Of a DNA stretch of 64,000 bases, positions 10,631-21,396 are shown one piece after another. Numbering within the stretch: position 1 is the stretch's first letter; each line of letters starts with the position of its first letter. The position numbers and the translations under genes were made by a program. The notes beneath the pieces were generated by a model that worked only from the letters and a program-made list of their open reading frames with translations, was not told the origin of the DNA and did not search any database. The DNA is from Mycoplasma wenyonii str. Massachusetts (lineage in GTDB: Bacteria > Bacillota_I > Bacilli_A > Mycoplasmatales > Mycoplasmoidaceae): the NCBI RefSeq assembly GCF_000277795.1, contig NC_018149.1, positions 186,001-250,000 of the forward strand, written 5' to 3'.

Positions 10631-11383
10631 TTGAACAATAGATTATCTAATTTCAATCCACTAGAGGATCCTAGCTTTAACGCAGAAAGTTGTTATTCAG
10701 ATAGATTACCTTTAGAGGAAAAGATAACTCAAACCATCTTATATCTCTCTAAGATAGATGAGGTACCTAATATAGAAAAGTTATTAAATGGTTTGAAGTT
10801 ACAAAAAAGTAATATTCTTTCTCTTTATGACATCTTGTCTTCAGAAATAAAAAACAAGCTATTAGATCAATTGGAAGAACTATTTGAACTAAAGTTAAAG
10901 AGCTCTAAATTAGAAAGAAGCATGGATCAATTACTTTATGTAGTAAGAACTAATAATTTATTACCTAATAACTTAACTCAAGAACATTTACCTAAATCTA
11001 AGGAATACAGACAATTCTTAGCTTTGTATAGTGAGAATATGACTTTTCAACAAGAAATACTAAAAATAAAGAGTTCTGTTTCCTTATTACTAGATTCTCA
11101 AAGATTATTAGATAGAAATTTTGCTGTTCAGATGGCTCAAATAGACTATCAAATAATTTCTTTAGCTCGTATGTTGTCTAACTTAAATGAAGCTAAAAGA
11201 GAAGAAGTAGATTCCCTTTATTCCTCTAAGTTTGATAAAGTGGAAGGTTTAATTAAGGACATTACTGATAGAGAAGCAAAGTTCAATAAGTTGAGACTAA
11301 CTATGAAATTAAATCCAGAAAACTTTATATACGATGGATTTAAAAAAGATATCTTGAATGATCTCAACTCCATAGAAAAGTAA
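10631..11383 (+). CDS. Hypothetical coiled-coil protein
   Basis: The 250-aa ORF, start TTG 10631, contains no TGA. It is almost entirely helical in character: heptad-like Leu/Ile spacing with Lys/Glu from about residue 40 to the end. No signal peptide, membrane segment or enzyme motif is visible. A decayed copy of its 3' end (from about codon 197) lies at 23918-24048, upstream of the duplicated membrane protein gene. It is transcribed just ahead of the membrane protein at 11397. A structural or cytoskeletal role is possible but unsupported. Confidence 0.6.
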   Translation: MNNRLSNFNPLEDPSFNAESCYSDRLPLEEKITQTILYLSKIDEVPNIEKLLNGLKLQKSNILSLYDILSSEIKNKLLDQLEELFELKLKSSKLERSMDQLLYVVRTNNLLPNNLTQEHLPKSKEYRQFLALYSENMTFQQEILKIKSSVSLLLDSQRLLDRNFAVQMAQIDYQIISLARMLSNLNEAKREEVDSLYSSKFDKVEGLIKDITDREAKFNKLRLTMKLNPENFIYDGFKKDILNDLNSIEK

Positions 11384-11396
11384 TTATTAGACCTCT

Positions 11397-12344
11397 TTGC
11401 TTGCAACCGCCTTACAGCCTATCCCTTTAGATACTCAAGGTTTCTCTTTACCAGTCAGCGAGACTTATTCAGATACTTATGTGGCCCCCCCCGCAATTAC
11501 CTTAAAGGCTAGTCACAACGACTTAAAGAAGTACTATCTAAAGCTAAAGAGAAATTTAACTTTCTCTATAATATTTGCCCAACTATTTCTTATGGGATTT
11601 GCATGGTTTACCTTCAATGCTTGTTACAAGATTTGATCTTCTTCTTCTTCTTCTTCTTCTTCTTCTTGGTTAGTTGATATGAAATTTGAAAAAAGTATCT
11701 GAGTCGGGGGAAATTGAGCTAAGATTCCCTTCACTGTTGGTCTTGGAGCACTTCTTTGGGGTTGTGTAACTAATGTAGGGAGATTAGTTAAGAAGAGAAA
11801 GCAAGTTAAGTGAGAGTGTGAACTTTGTCAGTCTGGAAGACATCCTTCTTCTTTAACTCCAGGACTATGTCAAAGTATTTTTTCTCTCTTCGGTTGAAGA
11901 ATTAACTGCTACTGAACAGGTTTTACTATTTCCGGACTTGCAGTTATTGCGGCTGTTTATACATATTTGACTAAGGGGTTTAGAAATGAGCCTAACGGGT
12001 GAAAAGTCGAGTTTACAAAATGAACTCAAGAAATGTTTAAGTGGGACGGAAAAGAAGAAGACAAAGCTCTTAGAGTAATTCTTGCTGTATTTCTATTTGG
12101 ATTAGTAATTATCTTCATTTCTAATTTCCTAAGTAGACAACTAATTAAGAGATCTTTGAGTGTATTTAAGACTGATGAATCTAATATGCACCCAGAGCTG
12201 AAAGAAAAGGTATTCAGATTAAATAAGAGAGATAAGATAATCAGCACCATTATCCTTTGTGTTCTTGGATTAGGAATATTCATTATCTTTAAGAGATTAA
12301 TAATTGCAGTTTTCAATAGAAGTTTCAATGTTTCTAGGTGGTAG
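11397..12344 (+). CDS. Multi-spanning membrane protein with C8 tract and polyserine repeat, copy 1
   Basis: The 315-aa ORF (TTG 11397) uses many TGA=Trp codons. It has a short N-terminal tail with a C8 tract at 11485-11492 (coding VAPPA, in frame), a first membrane segment (about residues 58-78), a (TCT)10 run coding Ser10, further membrane segments near 115-130, 180-195, 230-250 and 285-305, and a Cys-rich loop (WECELCQSGRHPS). A paralog at 24056-24985 is very similar but lacks the Ser run. A one-base change of the C tract would truncate it after about 35 residues. The function is unknown. It lies between the coiled-coil gene and tpiA. Confidence 0.72.
11485..11492 (+). repeat. C8 tract, in frame
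   Basis: Eight C early in the membrane protein gene; the present length keeps the frame open. The paralog has the same tract (24132-24139). Confidence 0.85.
11637..11666 (+). repeat. (TCT)10 trinucleotide microsatellite
   Basis: Ten in-frame TCT units code for polyserine between two Trp codons in a loop after the first membrane segment. Copy-number change would alter loop length without frameshift. It is absent from the paralog at 24056. Confidence 0.95.
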
Positions 12345-12364
12345 GGAATAAACTAAGTTAGAGT

Positions 12365-13078
12365 ATGGCTTCAGGAAAGAGAATTATTGGAAATCTAAAG
12401 ATGAACTTCATGAGACATGAACTCAACTACTACTTTTTGGAATTAAAAAAGAAATTCCAAAATGAAACACCTGAACATAGCTTAGGTTTAGCTGTACCTT
12501 ATATCTATCTAGAAAAGACAGCTGAACAACTGGAATCAGCTATTCAATTATTGGCTCAAGATGTACACCACCTAGAAAAAGGTGCTTACACCTCTTCAAT
12601 TTCTGCTCCTCAACTGAGTTCCATAAATGTTAGATCTACTTTAATTGGTCACTCTGAATGTAGAGCGCTAGGTCAAACAGCAGAGATTATCTCTGAAAAG
12701 GTAAGAATAGCAATACTAAATGGATTTAATGTTGTTTATTGTTGTGGTAAATCTCCTTTAACAGAGATAAAGAAAGAATTATTCTTTATTAACTCTGCTA
12801 ATCTAGATAAGCTTTCTATTGCTTTTGAACCTTTGAGTGCAATAGGATCTGGTTCTGCTATGCCCCCTGAATTAGTAGAAAAGCAACTAGAAGAAATAAA
12901 GTCTTTAGTTATGGAAATGTGAGGAGAGCCTGGAAGAAAGGTTCCATTACTGTATGGAGGATCAGTTTCAAAAACTAACTATAAGTCTTTCTTGGCACTC
13001 TCAACTTGCGATGGAATACTAGTAGGTAGTGCTTCACTAAATATTGACAGTCTGTGAGAGATGGCAATGAATAGATAG
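12365..13078 (+). CDS. tpiA: Triosephosphate isomerase
   Basis: The 237-aa product interconverts dihydroxyacetone phosphate and glyceraldehyde 3-phosphate in glycolysis. Catalytic residues are present: Lys12 (GNLKMN), His96 (GHSECR) and Glu155 (AFEPLSAIGSG), plus the phosphate-binding LYGGSVS near the C-terminus. Two usually conserved tryptophans are replaced (GNWKMN to GNLKMN; EPVWAIGTG to EPLSAIGSG), and it is slightly shorter than the usual about 250 aa. TAG 13076 abuts the gpmI ATG, so the two are translationally linked. Its 5' end is duplicated at 25006-25048. Confidence 0.95.
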
Positions 13079-14593
13079 ATGGCAAAGGTATTTCTAACTA
13101 TATTAGATGGTTGAGGAGTAAGAGAAGAACAAGAATGAAATGCAATAGCTCACGCAGATACGAAGAACTTTGACTACTTAAATAAGGAATATCCTTTAAC
13201 TTCTTTAACTGCTTGCGGAGAAGCTGTTGGATTGCCGGATGGTCAAATGGGAAATTCAGAAGTAGGTCACTTAAATATAGGGGCTGGTAGAGTAGTAGAA
13301 ACAGGACTCTATAGAATCAACCAAGCTATTAAGTTAGGAGAGTTTGAACATCTAGAGAATGTTCAAAAGGTATTTGAAGGTCTTAAGTCAAATCTTCACG
13401 TGATGATTCTTGCTTCCAGAGGAGGAGTTCACTCTCACATTAGTCACTTATATGCTTTTCTAGAGGTAGCAAAGGCTTCTGGAGTTAAACCTTTTGTACA
13501 CCTTTTTGGAGATGGAAGAGATGTAGCTCCTAAGCAATTTCTAACTGATTTAGAGGAAATAGAAGAAAAGATAAAGGAATCAGGAGCTGTTTTGGCTTCT
13601 ATTTCAGGAAGATACTATGCAATGGATAGAGATAAAAACTGAGATAGATTGGAGAAGGTATTAAAGGTACTTGTTAAAGATGGAGAGCTTGTTTCTTTTA
13701 AAGATGCAAGGGAATATGTGAACTCTGAATATGAAAAAGGAACTACTGATGAATTCATAATCCCTGCGATCTCAGAAGAATATCTTTCTTCCGGAGAATT
13801 AAATGGAGGAGATGTTGTAGTATTTCTGAATTTCAGACCTGATAGAGCAAAGCAAATCTCTCACTTATTAGTTCCTTCAGAGAAACTGTATTCCTATAAG
13901 TCTGAGTTAACTCCTAAGAATTTATCTTTATATACTATGGTGGACTATGAAGGTGTTTCAGCAACTGGAGTATTCTTTCCAGCTATTAAGCTAGAGAACA
14001 CTTTAGGAGAGGTAATTAATAGTGTTGGAAAAGCACAATTAAGAGCTGCTGAGAGTGAAAAATATCCTCATGTCACTTACTTCTTTGATGGAGGAGTAGA
14101 AAAGAAATTTGAGAGAACAGATAGAGTTATAGTTCCTTCTCCAAAAGTAGGTACTTACGATAAAGCTCCTGAGATGTCTATTCACCAGTTATATGAAGAA
14201 ATAGAAAGTAAGGTAAAGACTACTGACTACGACTTAGTAGTAGTTAATCTGGCTAATCCAGATATGGTGGGTCACTCTGGAGATTTTGAAGCTACTGTTA
14301 AAGCTTGTTCTGCAGTAGATCTAGTATTAGGAAAGATATATCAATTAACTAAGGAAAAGGGATATACCTTAGTAGTTATGGCAGACCATGGAAATGCAGA
14401 CATTATGAGAGATGAAAAGGGAGAACCACATACTGCTCACACACTCTCTCCAGTTCCTTTTATTGTTTGCAATAAAGAAGTGGTACTAAAGAATGGAGGA
14501 AAGTTAGGAGATGTTTCTCCTACTATCCTAGAACTATTGTCAATAGAAAAGCCTGCAGAGATGACAGGAGAATCTCTATTACTTGCTAATTAA
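13079..14593 (+). CDS. gpmI: 2,3-bisphosphoglycerate-independent phosphoglycerate mutase
   Basis: The 504-aa enzyme interconverts 3- and 2-phosphoglycerate using two Mn ions. It shows the N-terminal metal site LDGWGVR (Trp from TGA), the catalytic Ser60 in GNSEVGHLNIGAGR, the substrate-contacting HSHISHLYAFL and GDGRDV segments, and the C-terminal ADHGNAD metal site. Length is normal. The start ATG directly follows the tpiA stop, making a tpiA-gpmI pair. deoD follows after 31 bases. Confidence 0.97.
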
Positions 14594-14624
14594 CTTTTAT
14601 AATCCTTAAGAAGTAATTTCAGAG

Positions 14625-15371
14625 ATGGCAACAGTTCATAACTCAGCACCAAAGGGTTCAATAGCAAAGTTAGTAATAGTTACAGGGGATCCAGAAAGAT
14701 GCAAACTATTTGCAGAGATGTATCTTGAAAACCGCAAACTATTAAGTCAAGTTAGAGGTATCTATTGCTATACAGGAACTTATAAGGGAGTAGAAATTAC
14801 CTTTATGGGTCACGGAATGGGACAAGGCTCAATGGGTATATATAGCTATGAATTAATGGCTCCTATGTTTTACGATGCAGACTTTGTTATTAGATTAGGT
14901 TCTTGTGGAGGACTAAATCAAAAAACCAGAATTAGAGACATAGTTGTGGTAGAAAAGATAAGAACTAACTCTAATTATGGAGAGCTATTGCATATACCGC
15001 ATAGAAAAGGAGAAACGGTTCAAGTGGATCCACAATTAGTTGAATTGGCACACAAGTGCGCTAAAGACTTAAATATTTCTTTGCAAAGCACCACTAACTG
15101 ATCTCAAGATAACTTCTATATTCCCCTATCACATATGGAATTAGGAGAACATACTGGTTGTGACACTGTAGAAATGGAAAGCTACGCACTAGAAGTTAAC
15201 TCAAGATATTTAAAGAAGAAAGCATTAACTATCTTGACTGTTGTAAATGAAACTAGAACTGATACAGGATGGTCTTCTCTGAAGTGACAAGAAAGAGAGC
15301 AAACTCTAGGAGATATGTTTTTATTAGGTTTAGAGGTTTTGGTTCAATATTCAAAATTAAATCCAAACTAG
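14625..15371 (+). CDS. deoD: Purine-nucleoside phosphorylase, DeoD type
   Basis: The 248-aa product should cleave purine nucleosides with phosphate, for salvage of host nucleosides. It matches trimeric/hexameric DeoD-type PNP: N-terminal phosphate-binding VTGDPERCK, GHGMGQGSMGIY, IRLGSCGG and the ribose-binding VEMESYALE near residue 188. One TGA=Trp lies at about 15100 and one at about 15286. It is downstream of gpmI in the same direction, which suggests a single glycolysis/salvage operon. Length is standard. Confidence 0.95.
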
Positions 15372-15402
15372 AGAGGCTGTAAAGGAATTTGGATCTGGGA
15401 AT

Positions 15403-16614
15403 ATGCCCAGATCTGAGTTAAGTAACCATTGAATATTTGAAAAGAATTCTCTGTTCTTAAGAGAAAGAAAAGAGTTAGTTAATCAATCTTGAGCTCTTAA
15501 CTCTAAAGATAGCAAAGAAGGCTTAACTAGATTAACTCCTGCTTTAACCAAAGAAAGCTGATCTATAGAACAGGTCTTAAAAGACTTTCTCTTAAGCCCT
15601 AAACATTCAAATTGAGGGAAGATCTGAGATAAATCTTTTTTCTCTTCACCTTCTTATTTCTATTCCTCTTCCTTAAAAAAGATAGAAGAGGAGATAGAAC
15701 ATTCTCTTCTCACTTACTCTAAGCTAGATACCTATCTAGAGAGATATAAGTCCACCAAGAAATATGAAGATAGTTGACAAGAGCAATATAAAAAACTACT
15801 TAATCCCTTAGAGCTAAAACAAGAAGCACTAAGTAATAGAAAAAAGCAAGAGGAAGAAAATCTCATAACTGAATTAGATAACTTAGAGCTCACCAGAAAG
15901 TATGAAGAGTTGTCAGCTAAGACATGAGAAAAGATAGAAGAGCTTAAGTCAACTGTACTAGAGTTTGATACCACTTTCCACAATGCTTTAAGAGGAATAT
16001 CTTCTGAATTCAAGATACCTCTAGATCGTTGTTTACCTTCTATGTTTCTCGCTTTCTTTCACTCTGAGGATTTCTCAAAAACTAGTTCAGTTCCACTAAA
16101 AGACACTCCTAAGTGAGTTAAGAAATTCACTTCTTTAACTAAGAGATGATCTATCTCTAGATATATTCCTGAAGAGAGAACAAAAGCTCTCTTTAGTCCC
16201 CTAGATCCAAAGACTTTAACTAAGCAAAATATTCAGTGACAAGATCCAGAGGAAAAGTGATTCTATTACTACAAACCTTTAATAACTCTTTTCTTCGATA
16301 AATACAGAGAGAGATATAAGAAAACACTTATAACTACTTGAGAAGAGCCAGAATACACCTTCCCACTAACAGAAGTAGATATCACTGAGTTAGTGAGTGG
16401 TTCTAAAGACAGACCTATCTATGGTTGTGAAGGATTAACTCCTTGAAAAATAGGAGAAGAATTAGAGTTAATTGAAGCTACTATTGATAGTTATGCTCAA
16501 CAGTTTGCTGAAGATGCCAAGAGAGAATTTGCTGAAAAAGGCTTCTCTCAACTACCTGTTTCTGAGCTATTTAGCTCTACTGAGCTATTAAATCAAATAG
16601 ATAAAGAGTTCTAA
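15403..16614 (+). CDS. Hypothetical coiled-coil protein
   Basis: A 403-aa frame runs from ATG 15403 to TAA 16612 with more than a dozen TGA=Trp codons. The middle (about residues 90-190) is strongly helical and charged, coiled-coil-like. The C-terminal half is mixed, with aromatic-rich patches (WFYYYKPLITLFF). There is no signal peptide. It is the first of three same-strand genes (15403, 16636, 16989) between deoD and potA, the last one Pro-rich. The trio could encode structural or attachment-organelle-like proteins, but that is a guess from composition. Confidence 0.6.
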
Positions 16615-16635
16615 ATTCTTTTAATTTATTAGTAA

Positions 16636-16995
16636 ATGGAAACTGAAAAAGAAACTATTTTAGACAAGGCAGAAGAAAAGATAGAGGAAGGTTCAGAGAC
16701 TCAAACTAAGTTAGTTTGAACAAGAATAGAGAATACTAATGAACCTAATACTAGATTCAAGATAAAGAGAAAACTATTAAAGAAACTCTTTAGTTGTTTC
16801 TTTATTCAAGACAGTACAGCTTGAGATTTATCAGGGATTTGTCCTTGTTTTGAAAGAGATGTATTGTTTGATAAATGCAAGAACTTTACCTTTACATTCT
16901 CTAGACTATTTTGAGAAAGAGTATTTAATGAAACCAGACCTCTAAACTCTAGTATTAGAGCTAAAAGATTAAATAGACCTAAAGAAGAATGGTAG
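16636..16995 (+). CDS. Small hypothetical protein
   Basis: The 119-aa ORF from ATG 16636 contains three TGA=Trp codons. An acidic N-terminus (residues 1-25) is followed by a basic stretch (KIKRKLLKKLF) and a segment with four Cys (FSCFFIQ, GICPCFERD, DKCKNF) that could bind a metal, though spacing matches no known finger I recognise. It overlaps the start of the next gene by seven bases, implying translational coupling with the Pro-rich protein. Confidence 0.55.
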
Positions 16996-18161
16996 AGATC
17001 AATACTACTCCTAAAACAGATTCTTTTACTGAGAGAGACTATAAGTTTGAAAATTGAGCTCTTTGAGGAATAGAGTTCAATGAAGCAGATTACACTGTCT
17101 CCACTAGAGATTTAGTAACTACCTTTGAACAAGTAGAGTCTCCTCAACCCAAGAAAGAGAAGGTCAAAGCTAAACCAGAACAAGCTAAGCCAGCTAGTGC
17201 TGTTCCACCTAAAGCAAAGACAGTTGTACCGGCCAAACCACCTGTAAAAAAAGTAGAACCCCCTAAAGCTGTTGAGCCAAAGAAAGTAGAGCCTCCTGCT
17301 GCAAAAGCTCCCACTCCACAACCAAAAAAAGAAGCACTAAAACCAGTTACTCCACCTAAAGCTCCTGAAAAAAAGGTTGAACCGGCAAAGCCTGTACCTC
17401 CTCCTGCCAAACCAGTACCTAAAGCTCCAGCTAAACCTACTCCACAAAGAAAGAAACTGGATTTCAGCAAGAGTACTAAAGAAACCAGAGATAAGTTCAT
17501 TCCAGACATTAAATCTCTTGTTAAATCTCTTTCTATAAGTAGCAATCAAGAGCTAAACAAACTCTTCCCAGATACAAAACCTGCTAAGAGAGATGCAGAA
17601 AAAGAATTAGAAGATGCAGAACACAAGAGACTCTCAAGAGTACAAGAAGAGAGTTACAAAAAAGATGAAAGAACAAAACACACTTATGCTCTCAAAGACT
17701 TCCCTCTTGCTGAACCAGAACTAATTAATCAACTTGCAGAAACTCACTCTAAGTACTTTGGATTATTAGTTAAGTTACAAGACACTCACACTCCAGAGGA
17801 CTTTGTAACCGCTTTCAGAATACAAGACAGAATATCTTATCTACTTGATAATCAAACCCTACTCTATAAATCTCTAACTAAACAATTAATTCAATATCTA
17901 GAAAGAATTAATGAGAGATTAGAGAAATATCTTGCAGATATTACTCTAAAACAAGAAGATATAAAGAGAATGAATGCCCAAATCACTAGATTCAATGAAT
18001 ATGACAGAAAGACTCAAACAAAAATAGATCAAGTTGAAAAAGAAACTAATCTTTATCAAGAAGATCTAAGAAACTATGAAGAAAGTCTTAAGAGTCAAAT
18101 AGAGTTACCTAAAACCCCAGAAGCACCTGAGGAGCCAACTAATGAAGCTATAGTTCATTAA
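16989..18161 (+). CDS. Proline/lysine/alanine-rich coiled-coil protein
   Basis: The 390-aa ORF (ATG 16989) has three parts. Residues 1-50 are a globular N-terminus with two Trp encoded by TGA. Residues about 52-158 are a low-complexity region of Pro, Lys, Ala and Val in short repeats such as KPAPP, KKVEPP and PAKPV. Residues 160-390 are a helical domain with coiled-coil character near the end. Pro-rich linkers of this kind occur in mycoplasma cytoskeletal and adhesion-accessory proteins (analogy only). Long minus-strand frames over 17112-17549 are shadows of its repeats. A hairpin follows at 18163. Confidence 0.65.
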
Positions 18162-18162
18162 A

Positions 18163-18184
18163 AAATCCTCTTAAATGGGGATTT
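18163..18184 (+). terminator. Possible terminator hairpin
   Basis: An 8-bp stem (AAATCCTC pairing with GGGGATTT, one G-T pair) with loop TTAAAT lies right after the Pro-rich gene and before potA. It lacks a following T run, so termination is uncertain. Confidence 0.35.
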
Positions 18185-18222
18185 GGGTGAACTCAAATAA
18201 CTTTATGTTTTTGTAGCAGAGA

Positions 18223-19626
18223 ATGCAGGAGAAGGGAGCCCCTCTTCTTCAACTCTCTTCAGTTTCAAAGAAATATGACTCTAGAGGAAAGTACATACTT
18301 CAGAACTTCAATCTAACAATCGAGAAAGGTTCTTTTGTTACTATTATTGGTCCCTCTGGCTCAGGAAAGACAACCATTCTTAACCTAATTGCAGGCTTTA
18401 TTAAGCCTGACAAAGGAAAGATCTTACTTTCAGGTATAGATATAAAAGATATTCCTCCTAACCAAAGACCTACAGCTACAGTCTTTCAGGATTATGTCTT
18501 ATTCCCTCACTTAAATGTCTTTGAGAATATAGCCTTTGGACTTAAGAAACAAAAGAAGATCTTAGAGAACCCTCCCCGGCATAAGAAAGAAAAAATGGAG
18601 AGACTCTTACTGAAAGCTAAATTTAAGAGTTACTCAAATTTAGAGAAAGTTATTCTAGAAACTGCTAAATACACTGACTTACTTAAGAAGTGAGTTCATA
18701 AATTAGGTCTAAGAGAGGATCAAGAGCTCTCAAGAAAGAATAAATCTCTATATCAAAAACTAGTTATTTTCTATCTAGGAATTATTAAGACTAAGCTACT
18801 AGATCTAGAATATTGAAAATCTTGATGAGAGTATTTCCCCATACTCAAAGAACAAGAACTTAGTTACAAATATCTAGCAAGAGCTTTTAGCTCTGCTGAA
18901 ATAGCAGAAAAGGTTAATAAGTTAGTTTCTCTAGTAGGACTTACTGGTTATGAACAATCAGCTATAGATACTCTTTCTGGAGGTACTAAGCAAAAAGTAG
19001 CTCTAGCTAGAGCTCTTATTATGGAGCCACAAATAGTGCTACTAGATGAACCGCTATCAGCTATTGACAAAGATATGAGAGAAAAGATGCAGATAGAGTT
19101 AAAGAAATTACATCAAAGACTTAAATTGACCTTTCTCTTAATTACTCACGATCAAAAAGAAGCTTTGCTTCTTTCTGACAAGGTAGTGGTATTGCATAAG
19201 GGAAAGGTAGAACAATTTGGAACTCCTTCAGATGTTTATGACACCCCTAGTAATGAATGAGTTGCTAACTTTATAGGTAAATCCAATATCTTTGAGGGGA
19301 TTTATCTATCCCCGCAAGAGGTAGAAGTTAATGGTTCTATTTTCCAAATTGAGAACATTACTGGATTTAGTACACATGAAAGAGTGAAGGTAATGATTAG
19401 ACCAGAAGACTATGATGTTGTTCCATTAGGACAAGGATTTATCTCAGTAAAGGTAATAGATGCTATATATAAAGGTCAATTATGGGAACTACAGTGCAAC
19501 TTCCGAGAAATCACTCTCTTAGTAGAAAGCTTTAATCAAGTCAAAAAGGGAGAAGAGATAGATCTACTCTGAGACCCTATAGATGTGCACTTAATCAAGA
19601 TAGAGAGAGATGAGAAATGAAATTAA
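18223..19626 (+). CDS. potA: Spermidine/putrescine-type ABC transporter ATP-binding protein PotA
   Basis: The 467-aa ATPase has Walker A GPSGSGKTT, Q-loop VFQDYVLFPHL, signature LSGGTKQK, Walker B IVLLDEPLSAID and H-loop ITHDQ, then a C-terminal regulatory region with MIRPEDYDV. Between Q-loop and signature sits an insertion of well over 100 residues (about 110-245). I recall a similar insertion in other mycoplasma PotA proteins, which explains the length above the usual about 370. It ends with Trp-Asn after a TGA=Trp and overlaps potB by ten bases. It should power polyamine uptake with PotB and PotC; no substrate-binding PotD gene is seen nearby. Confidence 0.92.
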
Positions 19627-20516
19627 TACTTAACTGGACTTCTTTCAAGCTAAAGAAGATTGATGGCTTATTTGTTCCATTTATAGTATTCATTCTTTTA
19701 ACCCTTGTACTACCTGCTGTATTGATGTGCACTCACAGCTTTAGATCTCTATCAGATATTCAACAAGCTCCCTTAACCTCTAATATCTTTTTTTCTTTTG
19801 GAATTAGTACAATGGCAGCTTCTGTCGCTTTAGTAGTTACCTTATTTCTTAGCTTTGTACTTGCTTTCTTAATTTGATCTTCATTTAGCAGTAAGTGAAG
19901 AAAGAGATTACTTCTTCTTCTCTGCTTACCTTTAGTAACTAATTACTTTATTAAGTTAATAGGGTTAAAGAGTTGTTTTGACTTTTTTAATGGAAGTCAG
20001 AATAGTACTTATGGTATTCAATACACCATAGTTGGATTGGTTTATCTTTCATTACCATTAGTTACTTACAACTTCATAAATACTTTCTTTTCTATTCCTG
20101 TTGCTCAGAGAAGAGCTATTAGAGATTTGGGTCAGACTTCTTGAGGGGAGATTATTCACCTTTTATTGCCTTGATCTAAGACAACTTTTTTAAGCTCATC
20201 AATATTATTCTTTCTTCCTTCTTTATTTACTACCTTTATCTCTGAGTTTTTGAATCATGATCAAGGAACTAGAATGGTCGGGGAAGTAATTACTAGTCTT
20301 TCTAACAACATCTGAGCTGAAGGGGCAAAACCCTTCATTGTATTTCTCGTTAGTCTCTTATTTACTATCTCTGTATTCTTTGTGGTTTTTTGAGTCTCTT
20401 TCTATAAATTTGTAGGTTACCAAACTAAGAGAGTTAAGAATTGACTGTATTTAAGGGCGAAGAGAGAAAATATCAAGCAAAAAAGTATGCAATTAGTTGC
20501 TTTAAATCCAATCTAA
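19617..20516 (+). CDS. potB: Polyamine ABC transporter permease PotB
   Basis: The 299-aa polytopic membrane protein has about six hydrophobic segments and a conserved permease loop (AQRRAIRDLGQTSWGEIIHLLLPWS), corresponding to the EAA motif that contacts the ATPase. It starts at ATG 19617 inside the end of potA and has multiple TGA=Trp codons. TAA 20514 is directly followed by the potC start. Role: one half of the membrane channel of the PotABC importer. Confidence 0.9.
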
Positions 20517-20517
20517 A

Positions 20518-21396
20518 TTGCTGTATTCTCTTAGATTTCTTCCTATAGATGGCTTTAAGTGGATTCAGTTTTCAAAAAAAGGATCAACCATTCTCTTTTT
20601 CTTTGCTATCTACCTGCCTTGAGTAGTAATTATCTTTTTATCTTTTGTTAAGCCTGGTGACAAAGAAGAAGTAGATACTGACCTTTGAGGAGTTTGAGAT
20701 AAGTTTTCTTTGGACAACTACTCTCAGTTCTTCAAGACAGGAGCGAATAATGATTTCTTCTGGAGTAGCTTAAGAAACTCTTGTTCTATAGCTATTAGTG
20801 CATTAGCTCCCGCTCTTTGGATTTCTTTATTAACTGCTTTCTTATTGTGGAAGAGGGGAGGGAGATATAAGTCAATTGTTTATAACCTGTCTAACTTATC
20901 TATTTCTTCTCCAGAGTTAATACAAGGGTTGTCTTTCATGTTGCTATTTATGGCTGTTGTTCTGCCTTTGGGAGCAAACTTTGGTTTCGCAACCATAGTT
21001 CTTTCTCATATAGCTTTTTTAGTTCCCTATGGAATTATTCTTATTTATCCTAGGTTAGAGAAGTTAAATAAAAAGTTATTGTTGGCTGGAAAAGATCTGA
21101 ATTGTGGGGAATTTGAAACTTTATTTAAGATAGTATTCCCTCAAATAAAGGGAACTCTTCTTTTTTGCTCTTTAGTCTTAGTCATTCTTTCAATGGATGA
21201 TTTCATAATTACTAACTTAGTTAAAGGTAGAGTAACTACCTTAACTACTCAACTCTATACCATGAAAAAAGGTGTTAAGGCTTGATCAATGTGCTTTGGA
21301 GCTATTTCTCTACTAATAGCTTTCTTAGTATTTCTTGGTTATTCCTTATTTAAGAGAGAAAAGAGAGAATCTCAAGTTCAGTTACTTAGGGGGTAG
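20518..21396 (+). CDS. potC: Polyamine ABC transporter permease PotC
   Basis: The 292-aa permease probably starts at TTG 20518, since the frame is open only after TAA 20503 and no ATG lies nearby. It has five to six membrane segments and an EAA-like loop (LAGKDLNCGEFETLFKIVFPQ) near residue 205. The extracytoplasmic loop after the first segment is acidic (KPGDKEEVDTDLW). The stop TAG 21394 overlaps the GTG start of the second hsdS by one base. That makes an odd operon junction of a housekeeping transporter with a restriction-modification gene. Confidence 0.9.

Larger units (their letters stand above)
11218..12408 (+). repeat. Duplicated block, source copy
   Basis: The 3' end of the coiled-coil gene, the whole membrane protein gene and the first about 43 bases of tpiA recur in the same order at about 23918-25048. 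Similarity is lowest at the 5' edge and near identity in the 3' half of the membrane protein gene. Confidence 0.85.

Noticed and set aside
12026-12328. Minus-strand open frame opposite the membrane protein, also seen opposite its duplicate (24595-24969)
   Set aside because: Its conservation is explained by conservation of the plus-strand membrane protein; no start signal or known motif.
17112-17549. Three overlapping minus-strand open frames, Gly- or Phe/Trp-rich
   Set aside because: They are complements of the low-complexity Pro/Lys/Ala codons of the plus-strand gene at 16989, which has a continuous frame and a better gene context.
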